From the NCBI RefSeq assembly GCF_032854445.1, contig NC_088300.1, positions 5,082,001 through 5,146,000 of the forward strand: 64,000 nucleotides of DNA. Reading direction: 5' to 3'. Origin of the DNA: Liolophura sinensis (Eukaryota > Mollusca > Polyplacophora > Chitonida > Chitonidae). Of this stretch, positions 49,757 through 63,761 are shown piece by piece (position 1 is the first letter of the stretch; each line of letters starts with the position of its first letter). The notes below the pieces were generated by a model. That model did not search any database, had not been told where the DNA came from, and worked only from the letters and a program-made list of their open reading frames with translations. The translations under genes were made by a program, and so were the position numbers.

Positions 49757-52700
49757 AAGCGTGTAACTCAGTATGCGTGTTTTTATTTCATCGGGGAAAG
49801 CGCTTGTTTAAAATACGCCATTTATCAAATCTTACCATTTGATAAATATGTGTATTTCGTACGGGTCGGTACATGCTTGTTTTGTCCCAAGTAGAAACAC
49901 TGAGTCACGTCTTGCACTATATTTATATGCAGCCTTATATACCTTAAGTAAGTCACTGTACTTGTATCTACCTGCATATTGTCAATACACGTACTAGTAT
50001 TTATTTAGGTGTAACACTTTTTGTAATAATGATTCTCCCTTGACCGCGTCTAAACCGTGGAAGTAGAGGTTACATTTACTACACATTGACGTGTGTAATA
50101 TGACGCCCATCCGATGATGGGCGATGGATGACAGTTAAACTTCGTCTTGAAATGTCGTCATGTTACTTGTCGCTCAGGAACGGAAGCAAACGACAGCAAA
50201 CCTCGATCTCTAGGATAGTGACGAGCTTTGAACAAACACTGGGCTAGCCTACAAGCTGTATCTGATCAACAAAGCTTCGTCCTATTCCTTTCTTAATCTA
50301 AACATGCCAGGTTTTCCATCAGCAACTGTCAAGGAGATTACAAAAATAATCTGACGGGAAGGGTAATTTGAAAAAAATGAAATACGGACCTATCGATATT
50401 TTTGGGTTTGGTTACGGCTCAGATGTATGATAAAAGATTAGATTATTATAGCGTTACATCAAACTCGACCTGAAATCTAAGGTAATCTACATCCGGCGGT
50501 ACCAGGGTTTGATATCGTTAGTGAGATCTCCCGGAGATGCACATCATATGGATTAGTCCACGTAATCATATGGAATACGCGCGAATATATAGCTGCATAG
50601 CTATTTGGCTGGAAATAAACTTCTCTTTGTAGTTTTTAGACAACTGTAATTTCTGCTGGATGTTGATGGTTGGAAACTGGCTATTAGCTTGCGCCTCCCA
50701 TTTCCGGTTATGTAAAAATATCTAAACCTGACCATGTCCAACTCCAGTCCTCTTTGAAGCGTGATTTTTCATAAATAAATTTTCCTTATTTGAGATAACA
50801 ATGTATGCAGTAGACCAACTCATATGCTGTAGTAACAAAAGTGTGTTTTACAGTAAAATTTGCGGGCAGTTGGGGTTACAAAGCATTTTCCTGTAAATTA
50901 ACCGCTCATCTGACTGTCAAATTCTCAGATTACTGTGTAGTTACATGAGCAAGGTGATGTAAAATCAGTACAACATACCTGTCGTGTTATGTTCGAAGCC
51001 AAATTGCTGCATGGAGCCAACACCAACCGGATATACACCAAAAAGAAGTTATGGCTAAAATGAATGTAGGTATGCATGGTGTAAGTGACCTGTAAGTTTA
51101 AGTTGTATTTGTATGTTCAATCATTTTCATGAAGTATAAGGGGGTGGGGGGGTGCACATCCTTATGGGCCTTATGTGCCATTTGGCTCGTTTATAGTCTG
51201 TCCACTCTGAGAGATACCTGGATAGGTGTCCTGGTAATTATTCGTATTCTGGCAACCATTAATCGGCACATTGAATGAAATCGTCGGTATCGGTTAGGTT
51301 TCACTAATGGACTGCTACATGTATAGCAATGAGGTGCATCACTCCATAAAGATAAGTGATTCAACATTTACATGTTATTAACAAATTCAGGTTCATTTGA
51401 AAGGTGGCAGCTGATCCACTCATGATAACGCCTGCGTACTGATACCAGGCAACTGATAAGGTTTAACTGTCAAAGTGTAATATAACGTTCTCGCCTAATA
51501 ACAAAATGAACCTCTAACATTTTTACATCGTGTCACACACAATAGTTAGAACCCGCGTTTTCGTCGAAGTCACTGCTTTTCATAATTCGATTTGCATCTT
51601 CCGCGCTCACAGCCACTATATGGGGCTCTAAAGTAACTGTTAACGCCATTTGTGCCTGCTATGTTCATGGTAAGTTGTATGGAAACCGTCGCCCCGTACA
51701 GACACCACTTGCCCCCCTGTAAACACAGCGCCTGTTAACCGATGTGATAGAGTTGCTGGGAAAACAGTGAGTTGGCTTGAAGCGTGCCTGGTCCAGCCTG
51801 CCAGGAAATCGGATCGGTCAGTACCAGGAGAGCTTCAAAGACTGTTTCACCATCTCCGACAGGGGATAAAAGAGGTAAAAATACAAACAGTCCTCTTGGG
51901 ACCTATGTGGTTCCATCCTCGAACTGCCCTGGGGTGAAATTCTATCGGTAATAGACATTATAAGTTTCCTTCCGCGTCTCAAAGGTACTTAGGCGCATTT
52001 TGCCTTCAAGAGCCTGAAAAGTATACATAATGCCAAGGCTTAATTACATTTGCCTTTCACGGCGACGTACAATATCAAGCAAAACATCATGGGCATGCAT
52101 CTATCTACAGAGAGGAACCAGCTTCTGAACATTGTATTCTTATTTTTATTTTTTTTCATTCAAACATGACAGCTAATCTCTGATACAATGTTTCTAGTGA
52201 AGAATTTCGAAAGACCTTGACAAGCCTTCAATCTGCATTCGATCAGACATTTGGAGAGCTGGATCTATCTACAGAAAAGTGGAATTTATACAAAAGATGA
52301 AATAAACAAAAGATCCATCGTGTAACCATGACTGTCGTCTGTAAGGAGATAAAGATGAATTGTTTCCGGTCGTGGCTTCCTATCAGCAGTAGGATATAGT
52401 ACCCCGGTGAATTATTTAACATTCCTCAGGAATTCTCTGTGGTAATGTGGGGTCCATGTGCCATCACTTTATTGGTTGAATATTTGCCTAGTATATACCA
52501 TACACCGGACTGGTCTCCTGTTATACAACTAAACCAGTCGCCATGGAAACAACGAAACAGCCCGAAATCTGAGAACTATTGGTTGTATCATTAAGGTCAT
52601 GTCTATATTTTTCTGTGCCTTTCATGTGGCGACATTACTGAGTTTTCAGATCGACACAGCGTAAATGGAGATCTACCGTCAATACATGACAGCAAATGTA

Positions 52701-55700
52701 TAGCTTACTCTGCTATCCACGTGTAATCAAAGATCTATACATGTTAGTTTGATGATTCAAATACTCCTGTTTATGTTTAAATGATGTCTGGTAATCGCTG
52801 GGCGCCATGAAGAGGTGAATAACTGTAAATTGGATTCCACTCCCATAGCTGATTATAGCATGGTATTTATTTTATTAAGTTAACGATGTTATCAAGTTGG
52901 TTATATTTCACTAAGCTGTATATCAACGTGTAATGTCCAAGAGATGAGCCATTTGTTTAACCGAAAGACCTTTGTCAAGCGGGAGACCCTTGTTCAAGCT
53001 GGAGACCCTTGTTCAAGTGGGAGACTATTGTTCAAGTGGGAGACTATTGTTCAAGCGGGAGACCATTGTTCAGGCTACAGGCCCTTAGTTACCATCCACG
53101 ACTACTGTGACAGATAATAAATATCACTGTTTGTTAGTGAGGAATGTCACATTCTATAGCTTTTATTTAGGGTAGGATAATAACCTGTAACAGCAAGCTA
53201 ATAAAAAACTGTGAATAGGTAAAAGAAATTAGTAATTCCTTTTGTTAACTGTTGTTGAATGTTTAACAAGTTAATAATTTGCAAAAACATGGGCTTATGG
53301 GTTACTCGTTAGGATTACGGGATAAAAGTATGTTTTTCCATGTGCAGTATAAAATTGTATCAGTTAATGTAGATGTGCAGTCTATGATATGAGACAGTTA
53401 CTATGAACGTGGAACTATAGATGGATCCCAAATAATCCATTTTACGATGCAACACATAAATTGATAATGTCGTGCAAAAACCTCCACATTGTGTATAAAA
53501 ATGATCTGTTTGAAGCGTGGGAAGCCCGAAAATGTATAACATCACCCGAAAGCGAAAATGTATTACCAAGATTTGTAAAATTGCATGAAAATGTTGATAC
53601 AGTTGAAAAATGCATGAAATGGTTGAAACCCAAAAGCGTAAAAACACCTGCGCGAATATGTAACCAGCAAACCTAACAAGGTATGTAAAATCTATACCTG
53701 AAAATGTAACACCATCTTTAAGTCGTGTTTTACTGGAATATATAAGCAGAGAAGTATACGTGTGCACCTCGGTAAGTTCATGTTTATAATAGGTTTTCTC
53801 TTCAGGTTTTATAACATGAAGGAAAACGTTAGTTGCTCACACACTGAATCAGATGGCAAAGGTACCTTACTTCATCATTAATCGTCATCTTTATTATTAC
53901 TCAGTTTTCTGGATATTTTGCGATGACCTGCGAATTTCCATATCAGGATTATTAGAGTACCGCAATGTATATTAAGTGAGGATAAGGATAACAACCCTTG
54001 TCCGGTCTGATACGTTGTTGCCGATACTTACAGGAGCCTCCATCACTTAAAAGTCCACTATCACATGAAGAATGGGATCACACGTTCGAATCCAGCTCTT
54101 AGCTCCGGGTTCGGCTGGTGCCTTACGTCAGGCTTCTGGTGAGGTGTCGAGGTTTTCTCTCGATCCCTACCGATTTCCTTAATCCATAAACCTGATCGTC
54201 GTCATAGGTGAAATAATCTTAAACATTAGTCAAATAAAAAATACATAATTACTTCTGTGTTGGGGTGGTCGTGCAAAGTAATTACCAGAAAAATGCACCT
54301 TGTTAATGTAACGCGTATAACTGGGAAAAACAACATACATATATAAGCTAGTTAAATCACAGTTGCTCTGACATTTGTTTCGTTTCCCAGACAATTTAGT
54401 GTGTGGTCTGATCCAACAAATAGCCTTGAGTAAATTCCGACCAAATGGATCGGACAAGCCAAGGCTACTGGGACACCTACTCTGTGACAGACTCATTACA
54501 AACTTAAGCTTGATATTTTTCGGCTCCATTCTGGTGACTGAATGTCAAAGCCGTAGGTATATATCATTGTTCGTTTTTTAGTAAACAGAATGAACCTGTA
54601 CCATAACTGAACGGTTATGGCGAAAGATCTTGGATCTGAGTCTCGCAAACCAGCTCCATTACAGAGAACTCGTACTGCAGTGTACAGCATGTCTAAGTCG
54701 CCGACTGTATTACAAGGCTAGCAGGAGGTACGTGCATACATGTAGGCCTACAGGGCCTGATATTGGATCAATTCAAACAATGCTTAGATGTGGAGTTCAA
54801 TATCTTTGATCAAAATTAATATAATCTGGCTTCCAGGGATAGTTCAGTTATGTTTTAACATAAATTTTGTCACGTTTGATGACAACCAACGGTATATGAA
54901 GACACCGAGGTTTATGACATTTGTATGGTGTGTAGACATATAGCCATACATCGACCTGTACTATCCGCTTTGGAAACGTTTAACTCAATACTTTACGGTC
55001 ATTACATGAACATATATTGTTCTGAATGGCCCATCCCAGCAATAATGTAGAAATATACGGTTACTGCATCGGCCCTATAGGCAGAAGTTCGTCAGCACAT
55101 GTATAAACAGACCGAGTGGTTAACTTGTGAATTTATGGGCTGCTGAAATCCGTTTTTCTATGTATTGCCACCTGCACCACATTGATTTTTCAGTCCAGCT
55201 GTAGATTCCATTTAAATTTATAAACGGTAGAGTAGGTGAAACAGCAAACTGATTGTTGTACTGAAAACGTAGGGGGGATCATTAGTGACATGCAATTTCA
55301 TTTGAATTTCTTTTTTTCGCCAATCGCCAGCCAAGAAAGCCCACCGTCTGAAAATAATTTTCATCGTGATTGAAATATTTTTCCTCAAAAAAAATTCCGA
55401 TTGACGTCTTACAATACGAAGAAAACATGACAAAAATTTCAAATGACATTTGCAAGGCACTTAATAAGCCACCGTCGAGTCATTCGATTCGGCCTATATA
55501 TTACTATAGTGTCCGCTTTCCTTTCATCCCAATTGTTCTGTCTAAAGGCAGCCATTTATTACAACAGAGTCGCCGTGCAGTAAAAATCACCATCATCTAT
55601 AAGATATTCTTGTTTACAAGTTTTCGAAAAATTCGAATGATGCAAACCACTCTATGACACTGTATATATTTACACTGACACCGCAAGCTGCGTTTAAATA

Positions 55701-58170
55701 ACGCGTTGTCTAAACTTGAGACCACATGTAGGTTGTATTAAGACATCAACAAATCGACAACTCAACATGCAGAATGCATATTATTGAACTATTCACGCTG
55801 TATATGGTAACAATGTCATAGACATTTGAATGGTCACTTTATCTGCTGAGTTTATACCAATATAAAATTTGAACACATAAGCGGGGTGCTTATATCAAAA
55901 CACAACACTAAGATAAGTAAGCTGGACCAATGCTATGAAGCAATCATTTATTTTCATACAAAAAAAATCATAAAACACTGATATGCGGACGTCTTATGGT
56001 ATAGCAACGGGGAACCATTCCCGCTTAAAGTAATCCTGATTTGGAACTGTGCAGTCTGTTGTTCATGCCTGCCATGGCAATGACGTCTAGTGGAAAACTG
56101 GTGACGTATTACGCTTGCCTAGCAAGAGAGCACCTGTCAGTTTACCATGGACCCGAGCCGCCACTGAACGAGAGAAAGTACTCCATACTGATTAGTTAAT
56201 TCCAAAAAATAATATAGCATTTGTTCGCAAACAAAAATGGCAGTAGTAAGACACGTTTATCACATTTATAACATGACCATACAAATCTGTTCGGGAAATA
56301 TATTCACCAAACGTTGTAATCCAAAATATTCTCTGGAAATTCTATTTTCGATAAATCATTTGCATAACTTAACATTGTATGAAGGAATACCAGGCGACCT
56401 AGCGAGTCGAAAATGTTTTTTCTCTTCCTATCTAATTATACATTCTTTTCTCTGAAGTGCATAAGTGACGTCAAAGCAATTTCAACCAACAAAGACTCTT
56501 AGCAAATAAAAAATGATCGATTAAGGAAGACATAAATGTAGCAAAATGCCAAACAAAGACGAAAGCCAATAATAGCACTCTCAATGAACACCACAGTATT
56601 GATAAGCTAATAGCGAAATGCTGCTATGCTGTGATAAAAGATGCTTTATCTTAAAAGCTATGACGTTATATTTCCATAACTAGCTCAGCTCTACTGAACA
56701 TACAAAGTCTAAGATAAAATTCATTCAGACAAGGTCTCGATACCTGGTTTACAACAAATAACGCTGTCAGTTGTGTGAAGACGGCACTATGGTAAATGGT
56801 TTAATAACAAAGGGGTTTATTTAACATCAACCATGCGCTCGATAGAAACAAAACTGTGAACATTTCAGAAATACCGGTTATGAGGTGCTAGGTCCAACAA
56901 CTGTTCGCTGCTTTAGTGTAAACAACTTTGCAACATTGGTTACTGTATTTTGTTAAGTGAATACTTTAAGCTGTTATCTATCCTGTATGCCTTTCTCGCA
57001 AACTGTTGCATTATGTTGCCTTCTGTCTCAACTGCGCTGATCAATGTAAAATTCAGAATAAGGTTTTATACATTATATAAACTATTTCAAACCCTTCAAA
57101 TCTGGTCAGTTTGTCATACCACAAAATGTACGACAGATCGCTTTGCATTCATACATTTAAAAAATGTTACAATTTTTAACATGCTCAAAATAAAATATAC
57201 AACAAGAAATCCAAATCACACTACAAGGTACTATCTAGCTAAGACAATAAACATCTAAACAAATACTCCATCTCTGAATCTCCCTTAATATTATAAGGTA
57301 AACATCATTACTCCTCGATATATTCTCCAACAAACCTTTCACACTAGTCAAATCTTGTCGAACAAAACAAAAACGACGAACATAACGCCACTGAATGGGG
57401 AATTACTTTCGGAGGTTTCAGGATTCAAAAAAAAAGATTTCAGACGTTTCAGAAATTCAAATCCAAAAAGTAGTGTCCATATTTGTGCATGCATTCTTAC
57501 AAACATATTCAAATTTGGTCCCATTTCAATCTATTCTTTCATAAAGTAAATAGCTTCAAACGACATCAACAAATCGACAACTTAAAAAATCTCAGGTGTT
57601 CCCAGTAACCATGTTCAATGGATACAAACCTCTGAAAACACTCACCGCAAAATTCTTTGAGCGTCTGGATACTGACAATCGGACCATATCTCCAAACATA
57701 CGTCGAGATATCACCAAACAGATATCGAGATATCACCAAACAGATGCTGAGATGTCTAATAAACACGATTAATCAAGACTTCAAACAAAATGTAGCAATC
57801 TGATATAACATCTTATCCGTTCCATCCGTACGCACTGTGTTCAATCGAGTATTTGTTATGTCTGGCTTACTTTAACCTCTCCACATAAAACAATGGACAT
57901 ATGACTTGCGTAACTATCAAACCCTCTGTACAAAAGCCCCAGTACAAAACCGACCAACGTCCTTTTCAGCCTTTTACCTCAAATTTCACGTCTGACAACA
58001 TGTCCTCCAATCTTACAGTCCACAAAAAATTAACCTTTCTATCAACCTTCGTTAAACAAACAGATTGGTTAGCTTTAACAAAACCATCCCTTAAATGAGG
58101 CTTTTGTATCAACGGCATTCTACCCGAATCCAAATGAGAACAAAGATTCTCAGTGGGTAAGAATATTAGC
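49757..58170. other. Intergenic region without recognisable genes
   Basis: 8.4 kb with only short ORFs. The longest, 135 codons on the minus strand (53360-53767), overlaps a plus-strand frame and matches no family I know. It contains a 19-bp tandem repeat at 52977 and an old SINE-like fragment near 54.07-54.24 kb. Confidence 0.6.
52977..53071 (+). repeat. 19-bp tandem repeat, exactly 5 copies
   Basis: Unit AAGYKGGAGACYATTGTTC, with one more degenerate copy on each side. Confidence 0.9.
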
Positions 58171-58174
58171 TCAC

Positions 58175-59139
58175 CTCAACGGACTGTATCGCCTCAACTT
58201 CACAGGCGCCTTGGCAGGAACTGGCTTACTTGTCACCAAACTGGCTTCCTTGTCACCAAACTCTGGCGGACAAATGCTCACCAGCGATTCGTGTGATGAG
58301 CGACGAAAAAGGATCGGCTCCGCTTTAAAATTCTGGAAGTATCGGGGTACTCTCTCATTTTGGTCTACTAGGCCACAGAGCCTCCACAGAAAACAGAATA
58401 TCCGCCATGTTTTGATCCAAAAGGACATCGTCGAGAACGCAGCTATCCAGAGCACTATCTGGGATATCTACTTCAGAAACGTTTTGGATCGGAGGACCTC
58501 TAAAGCATGGTATATCCCAAGAACTAAGGCTCCGCTTTCTGCCGTCATCTTTTGCACCGTTGAAAGTATCTGGGATACCGAGAATGTTGCTGGTGCTTGA
58601 GCTAAAAGGTTTGGAATATTTCTGTTGGAATTCAGCGCTCTGTTGAAGCAGTGCGTCGCTAATTGTGGAGAACTTTCGCTCTGAGAGCCCCTCCTCGTCT
58701 AGTGTCATTGTGGACAGATCTAAGTCTCTCTCCGAATCGTTACACAGGCTTTCCACGGAGGCGTTGGCGGTGTCCGGCGCCGACCGGTCATCCACGTCGT
58801 CACTGACCGTGTCCTGACGGCCAAACGAGGCCCGGGTGTAGCGCCCACCTCTTAGGGCACTCAGTGGGTGGAGATGAGGGGAGCGGGTGTAAGCAGGGGT
58901 ACTGGAACCCGCCGCAGAGCTGGTATTGGATTCGCAGGACGCTGAGTTCTGACGGAATGACTGACTGGTCGAGTCCTTGCTCCGTGAACGCTGCGCCAGG
59001 CGGTTCACCTGACGTAAAAACAACTGCGTGTCTAGGTCGACGTTCTCGTGTTCGGCCATCTCCGCCATCCAGGCCACAAGCTTGTCGTAGGAATCTAGCG
59101 GAGGGTCGCCAAGGTCATTCATGCTACTCAGGAGCCGAA
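58175..59139 (-). CDS. Single large exon of an unrecognised Ser/Asp-rich protein
   Basis: Acceptor TTTTCTTTTCAG above 59139 and donor AG|GTGAGC at 58175-58174 bound a 965-nt exon. From ATG 59122 one frame gives 255 residues: an acidic, possibly helical start (YDKLVAWMAEMAEHENVDLD), Ser/Thr-rich low complexity, ISDALLQQSAEFQQKYSKPF, SLSSWDIPCF and DSALDSCVLDDVLLDQNMAD, then stops at 58355. Removing one A from the AAAA at 58358-58361 continues the protein in the second open frame (NERVPRYFQNFKAEPILFRR to LRRYSPLR) right up to the donor. That is why I suspect a one-base insertion. The frame is also open upstream of the ATG to the acceptor (RLLSS), so the ATG may be internal. No signal peptide or membrane segment is visible, and I do not recognise the family. 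It is GC-richer than its surroundings, as expected of coding sequence. Confidence 0.7.
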
Positions 59140-59880
59140 CTGAAAAGAAAATTAGGGAAATTAGCTGTACTAATTTAAACTGGACAAAATATCACTCATA
59201 TTGGCTTAAATCTAAACATTTCTGGTAAACTACAATCAACGGTTTATATTACAAGTATAGAAACACTTCTATGCTGACAGAGTTTAATCCGTACATTATT
59301 CATCACAGTGAAGTCAAAACTGCCTTTGATCATCGCATATGGTTTGTCCCGTCTGGTGTAATCAAACAGTGACCTTCCCAATCTCAGCGTATAAACAGAG
59401 ACGACACGGTTGAAATCCTTCATAACGCCGCAAGACTTAAGGTAAAATCAATAAAACTGCTATCGGCAACAAAAAGAAGTACTGCGAGATATGGCTTTTA
59501 TTATTCAAAATATACGTCTTCGTCCAGATCAGTGTGCATGCTTTATGGTCTGTGGTTATCTCAGAACTGACTAAGCCTTTGGACGCAGATCATGTTCTGA
59601 TATCTAGAAAAGGCAAATCATTTACGGAAAAGATACACTGTGCTAGGAGATAATATGTCTCTTTCATCAATACACAAGCTTCCCTGGACTCTCATATAAT
59701 TCTCGTAATGTATAAGATGCCAGTATTTTTATCTGTATATGTTTACATTTAAACGTTCAGTAGTGTGTTATACCACACGTCCACAGTCTTATTGACAATG
59801 AATATTTTATTATCTTCATTTATCTGGTGTGGTCCGCTCATGGTTGTCAATGCAATGCCATTCCACTCAACAGTGGATTC

Positions 59881-60060
59881 ATAACCTGAAATCCTAACTT
59901 CCACCACTTGATGCTTAGCATGAAGCCCTAACTTCCATCACTGGGTGAATAACCTGAAGTTCTAACTTCTATCACTAAATGAATAACCTGAAGTCCTAAC
60001 TTCCATGACTGGATGAATAACGGTACCTGAAGTCCTAACTTCCATGACTGGATGAATAAC
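59881..60060 (+). repeat. 34-bp tandem repeat, about 5 diverged copies
   Basis: Unit ATAACCTGAAGTCCTAACTT followed by CCATGACTGGATGA. The last two copies are almost identical. Confidence 0.88.
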
Positions 60061-61184
60061 CATATAACCAATGCTACAATTTAAGGGTAGATCAGTCAAG
60101 ATTTTGTTTAACTCGTCAAAACTAGAAGTAACACATGTTCACGGGCATGTCCCTCCACTTTACTCTCGCTATGGTTTAGAACTCGATTCGAGTTACTGGT
60201 GACAAGAGGCTTTAAATTGAATTCTGTCTGCAGTATAGCAGCCTATCTTTGCATCTGGTCAATCTTACAGTCCCAGGTTGATGTTTGCATTCCACTACCG
60301 AAGACGCGGGCGGTGGCATTCAGGACCTGTTCGATTAGGTGGCTCCTACCAATTACAGCCCAGAGCCAGAGGACTAATTTTGCAGGTGGGAAATCTGCGA
60401 CGGACTGTGAGAAGGCAAGTAGGGATTAATCTTTTCATGGAAAATACCCTCGGGCTAAGCCCTTGAGTGGCGGGAATGGACTTCTAGAGCGAATCGAAAT
60501 CAATGAGACTGATTGACCCGGCTGTTCGTGAGGGAATAGTGCTATGAGCAGATGAACAGAAGGTTGGCGCCAAAATCGTGATTCCGTTAGACGACATGAA
60601 CCCATCAAATTCTTGCCTAAATATAGATATCGAGGATCCGTCAACTAAAGCAGAGACATTTTAACCTGCGGGGACAATTCCATCGACATACAACCTTGGT
60701 GATTTTTTTGGAGGGTAGCTAGGACCAAAGTGAAAAGGGTAGGCCATTTTACTAATACAGAAAAATACAACACAGTCTATGTGCTTATGTTTCGTGGTCT
60801 GTGCATCTACACGTGTGGCCAAATAACTTACATTTCCCTGATTTCAGCCATTAATTCACATCACTATAAATGCGACTTGTGGCAGTCTGTTCCAATGATC
60901 ATATCCGTATGTATGTTTGTACCATGTAAGTCTTCTGACTAATCGGACGGATTGAAAGGAAGCACAGAAGTGGTTAACTTTTTGTCAGTAATATGTACCT
61001 AAGGCTTCTCTCAAATGCTTCCATCTAAACCAGGCGCATCATCTGGATCCTCACTATATACCAAGAGTTATTCTAACTATATTTTTCTGCGTTGCTTCTT
61101 GATGTTTAGTATCTTAGTTGTTTAAATCATTCAATTGTTTACTTCATTTCGGGTTTTATTTCGGCTTTCTATATTACAATGACA

Positions 61185-61262
61185 ACCATGCGCAGGTTGT
61201 CGGTAGACCTTCTCACGTGCGACCGGAGAGGAAGCCAGCATCAGCTTGACTTTAACTCACAG
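61185..61262 (-). mobile_element. SINE A internal fragment
   Basis: Reverse-strand CGCAGGTTGTCGGTAGACCT and CCGGAGAGGAAGCCAGCATC, the centre of the family without head or tail. Confidence 0.75.
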
Positions 61263-63692
61263 AGCAGTTCGATTGAGTTTCGCATAGAAAAGAATGAGTA
61301 TGCACATTTTACTGACATAGCAGCTGTCTGAGTTTCTTGCTATATGTTATCTTATTAATTTCCATAAGAAAAAAATTAGGCTCTTTTCTGTATCTTGTTT
61401 ACCTATGCGGTGGTTTAAGCTCTTGGTTATTAATAGCCGACTTGTTTATACATCCGAAGCCAGTATTATCTTGATTACATACTACGGACTTACTGTTAAT
61501 CTGACTGACAATTTAACTGATATTTCTTCAGTGGCGTTTACGGTATAAAGTGATATTCACTATAGGTAGTAGATGTTTACCCCCCATGGAGAAGTTCGCT
61601 TCGGGGAAACAAGTGCAAAACACTTGTTGGACAACCCCCACGTCTGAATGTTTCTTTTGTTGATAACTAAGCGTCATTTAAACCTTAGTTTATCTTACCA
61701 ATGCCAGTTTTACTAGAAATACTAATGGCCTCTTTGGCCAGCCGCAAATAGGTCTATACACGCTACCACTCTACAGATATGATATGCTGAAAGCTAAAGG
61801 TCGGTGTTATCTAGCACAGATATATTTAGACAGTCTTGTATCCCGTTTTTCAACAAACTGTGAAACATTTTTTAGGTAAACCCAATGCTGGAAAACATTT
61901 TGTGCTGGTCATTGCTTTCGCGCCGCCTGCAACTGGTACACCATTAATTAAACTATAGGTATACGGTCTGCCCACACAGCATGGGTGTATATATGTGTAT
62001 ATGTGCATATGTTCAATGTAAGCTATAAACACAAGGTAAGAAAACAAAATTGCAGCATAGAAAGCTGTATAATGATTACCAAATGGCATAGTGATCTCTA
62101 TAGCCTTTATGTAAAACTTGAACTACAAAAATAAGCAGGTGGAGTTTGACTTTTTCGAATGTAAGCCAACAGAAAGTTCACCTTTCAAGAATGATTATAA
62201 TGCAAGATCACTAAACTCTGTATACAGAAGGAATGCATTTTGTATAATCTCCGAATAGAAGAACAATGAACTTTCAGCGAAAATGGAGGCATATTAACAT
62301 GGACCTTATATTATTATATAGCCTATCTTATGTTGTTATCGAAAACTCACTACTCCTGGAGAAATGTCTTCTGCAGACGGTTCAATAGACCTTGAGAAAT
62401 CAGGTAACAAATTCGAATCCAACTTTCTTGTTTTGTCGGCGGCTTTAAATCAGGGAGTTTGCAGTGTTTATGATCGGATTTTGTTCTTTTAAATAAATAA
62501 CTGAAATATTATTAACAGTCACACTTATACATTTAATTATGGACATTTAATGTATGAAAGCTTGTGCATGAATCAGGGCGCACGGAGGAAGAACCAAGTA
62601 AACTGTCGGAGCTATATTATCATAATGGGTTTCAGGCGGGACAACGGAAGCAACACGTGCCTGTGACATGTGACAGGCACAGGCCCATAAAACATTCACG
62701 CGTACATGGACACCGCATCCGCGAGGAAAAGCACAGTCAAGGCTTCATTATCCCACTTATTCTCCCACGTCCACAAGGATGTCCCGTTGGCATTAATTTG
62801 TAATGTATTTTCATTCGTACGAATTACACTGGTAGTCATAGTTTACTTTGTCATTGTTTACTTTGTCATATAGTGATGTTGACGCGCGTATGCTTTCACG
62901 GAAGATGGTGGGTCGGCCTTTGCATTCAAAACTGGCAAGCTACATGCGTTATTGATTTATTGGAGATTACACGACTTTAACAAATATGTACCAATGTCCC
63001 AGTGATTATGAAGGTTACACAAATTCTTCTTAGACAGAGGGTTCACCTCAATCATTGTTTTGGATTTGTTTGTTTGCCTAGAGCTTACGTTTCAATATTT
63101 CACGACGGTTTCTTCCTTGTAGTAGACCAGTCTCTATGCTGATAGGTTTATTATTTATGGTGCTGCTTCAGTGGAACGATCTAGTGAGGAAGACCGTATA
63201 AGCTGGTTTTCAATTCTTAACGAAATGTAAATTTGCGCTTTACTGTAGGGATGAGTACATAACATGAATTATCGTCCTTTCCCAACCAGAATCAGATATC
63301 AACGTGATCATATAATGTAACTGACGAATCAATTCACCTTGAAATAAAGCTACAAGATAGAAGGTAAAAAGTAACTTTGAGGGGTCGAAGTTTAGTCACC
63401 ATGGATTAAGGTTTACTAATATATTGCTACTGAACAGGACAAAGGATAGTAAAGCCCAATCCGCTGAGTGAATTTCTTTAGTTTAGCTAAAATATTTATT
63501 CCACTCTTGACGCATTCCTAAAACGGTGAGGAGAGCGATTCCTGATTCTTATGTTAACAATTGCCGTTGCAGAATATGTAATGGGTGTTACAGCCGGAGA
63601 GAGAAAAAAGGTCGAATTTTAATATTTATTACATCAATAAAACCCAAAAATAGATAACTGCGTCATTCACTTCCTTATCGAGGTGAATGATT

Positions 63693-63761
63693 GTTCCAGT
63701 GTCCCGCGTTATTATTACAGTACGGATTTGACGTTCCAGTGTCCCGCGTTATTATTACAGT
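63693..63761 (+). repeat. 40-bp direct duplication
   Basis: A perfect 29-bp block starting GTTCCAGTGTCCCGCGTTAT occurs at 63693 and again 40 bp later at 63733. Confidence 0.9.

Noticed and set aside
47397-49758. Overlapping ORFs of 100-209 codons on both strands as real proteins
   Set aside because: They arise because the 54-bp repeat unit is a multiple of three and has no stops in several frames. There are no splice sites, no domain and no non-repetitive flanking coding.
53360-53767. 135-codon minus-strand ORF
   Set aside because: Cys/Phe/Tyr-rich composition typical of AT-rich noncoding DNA, overlapped by another frame on the opposite strand, and no family resemblance.
62564-62803. 79-codon plus-strand ORF near the right edge
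   Set aside because: No domain, no matching splice signals and no support from neighbours.
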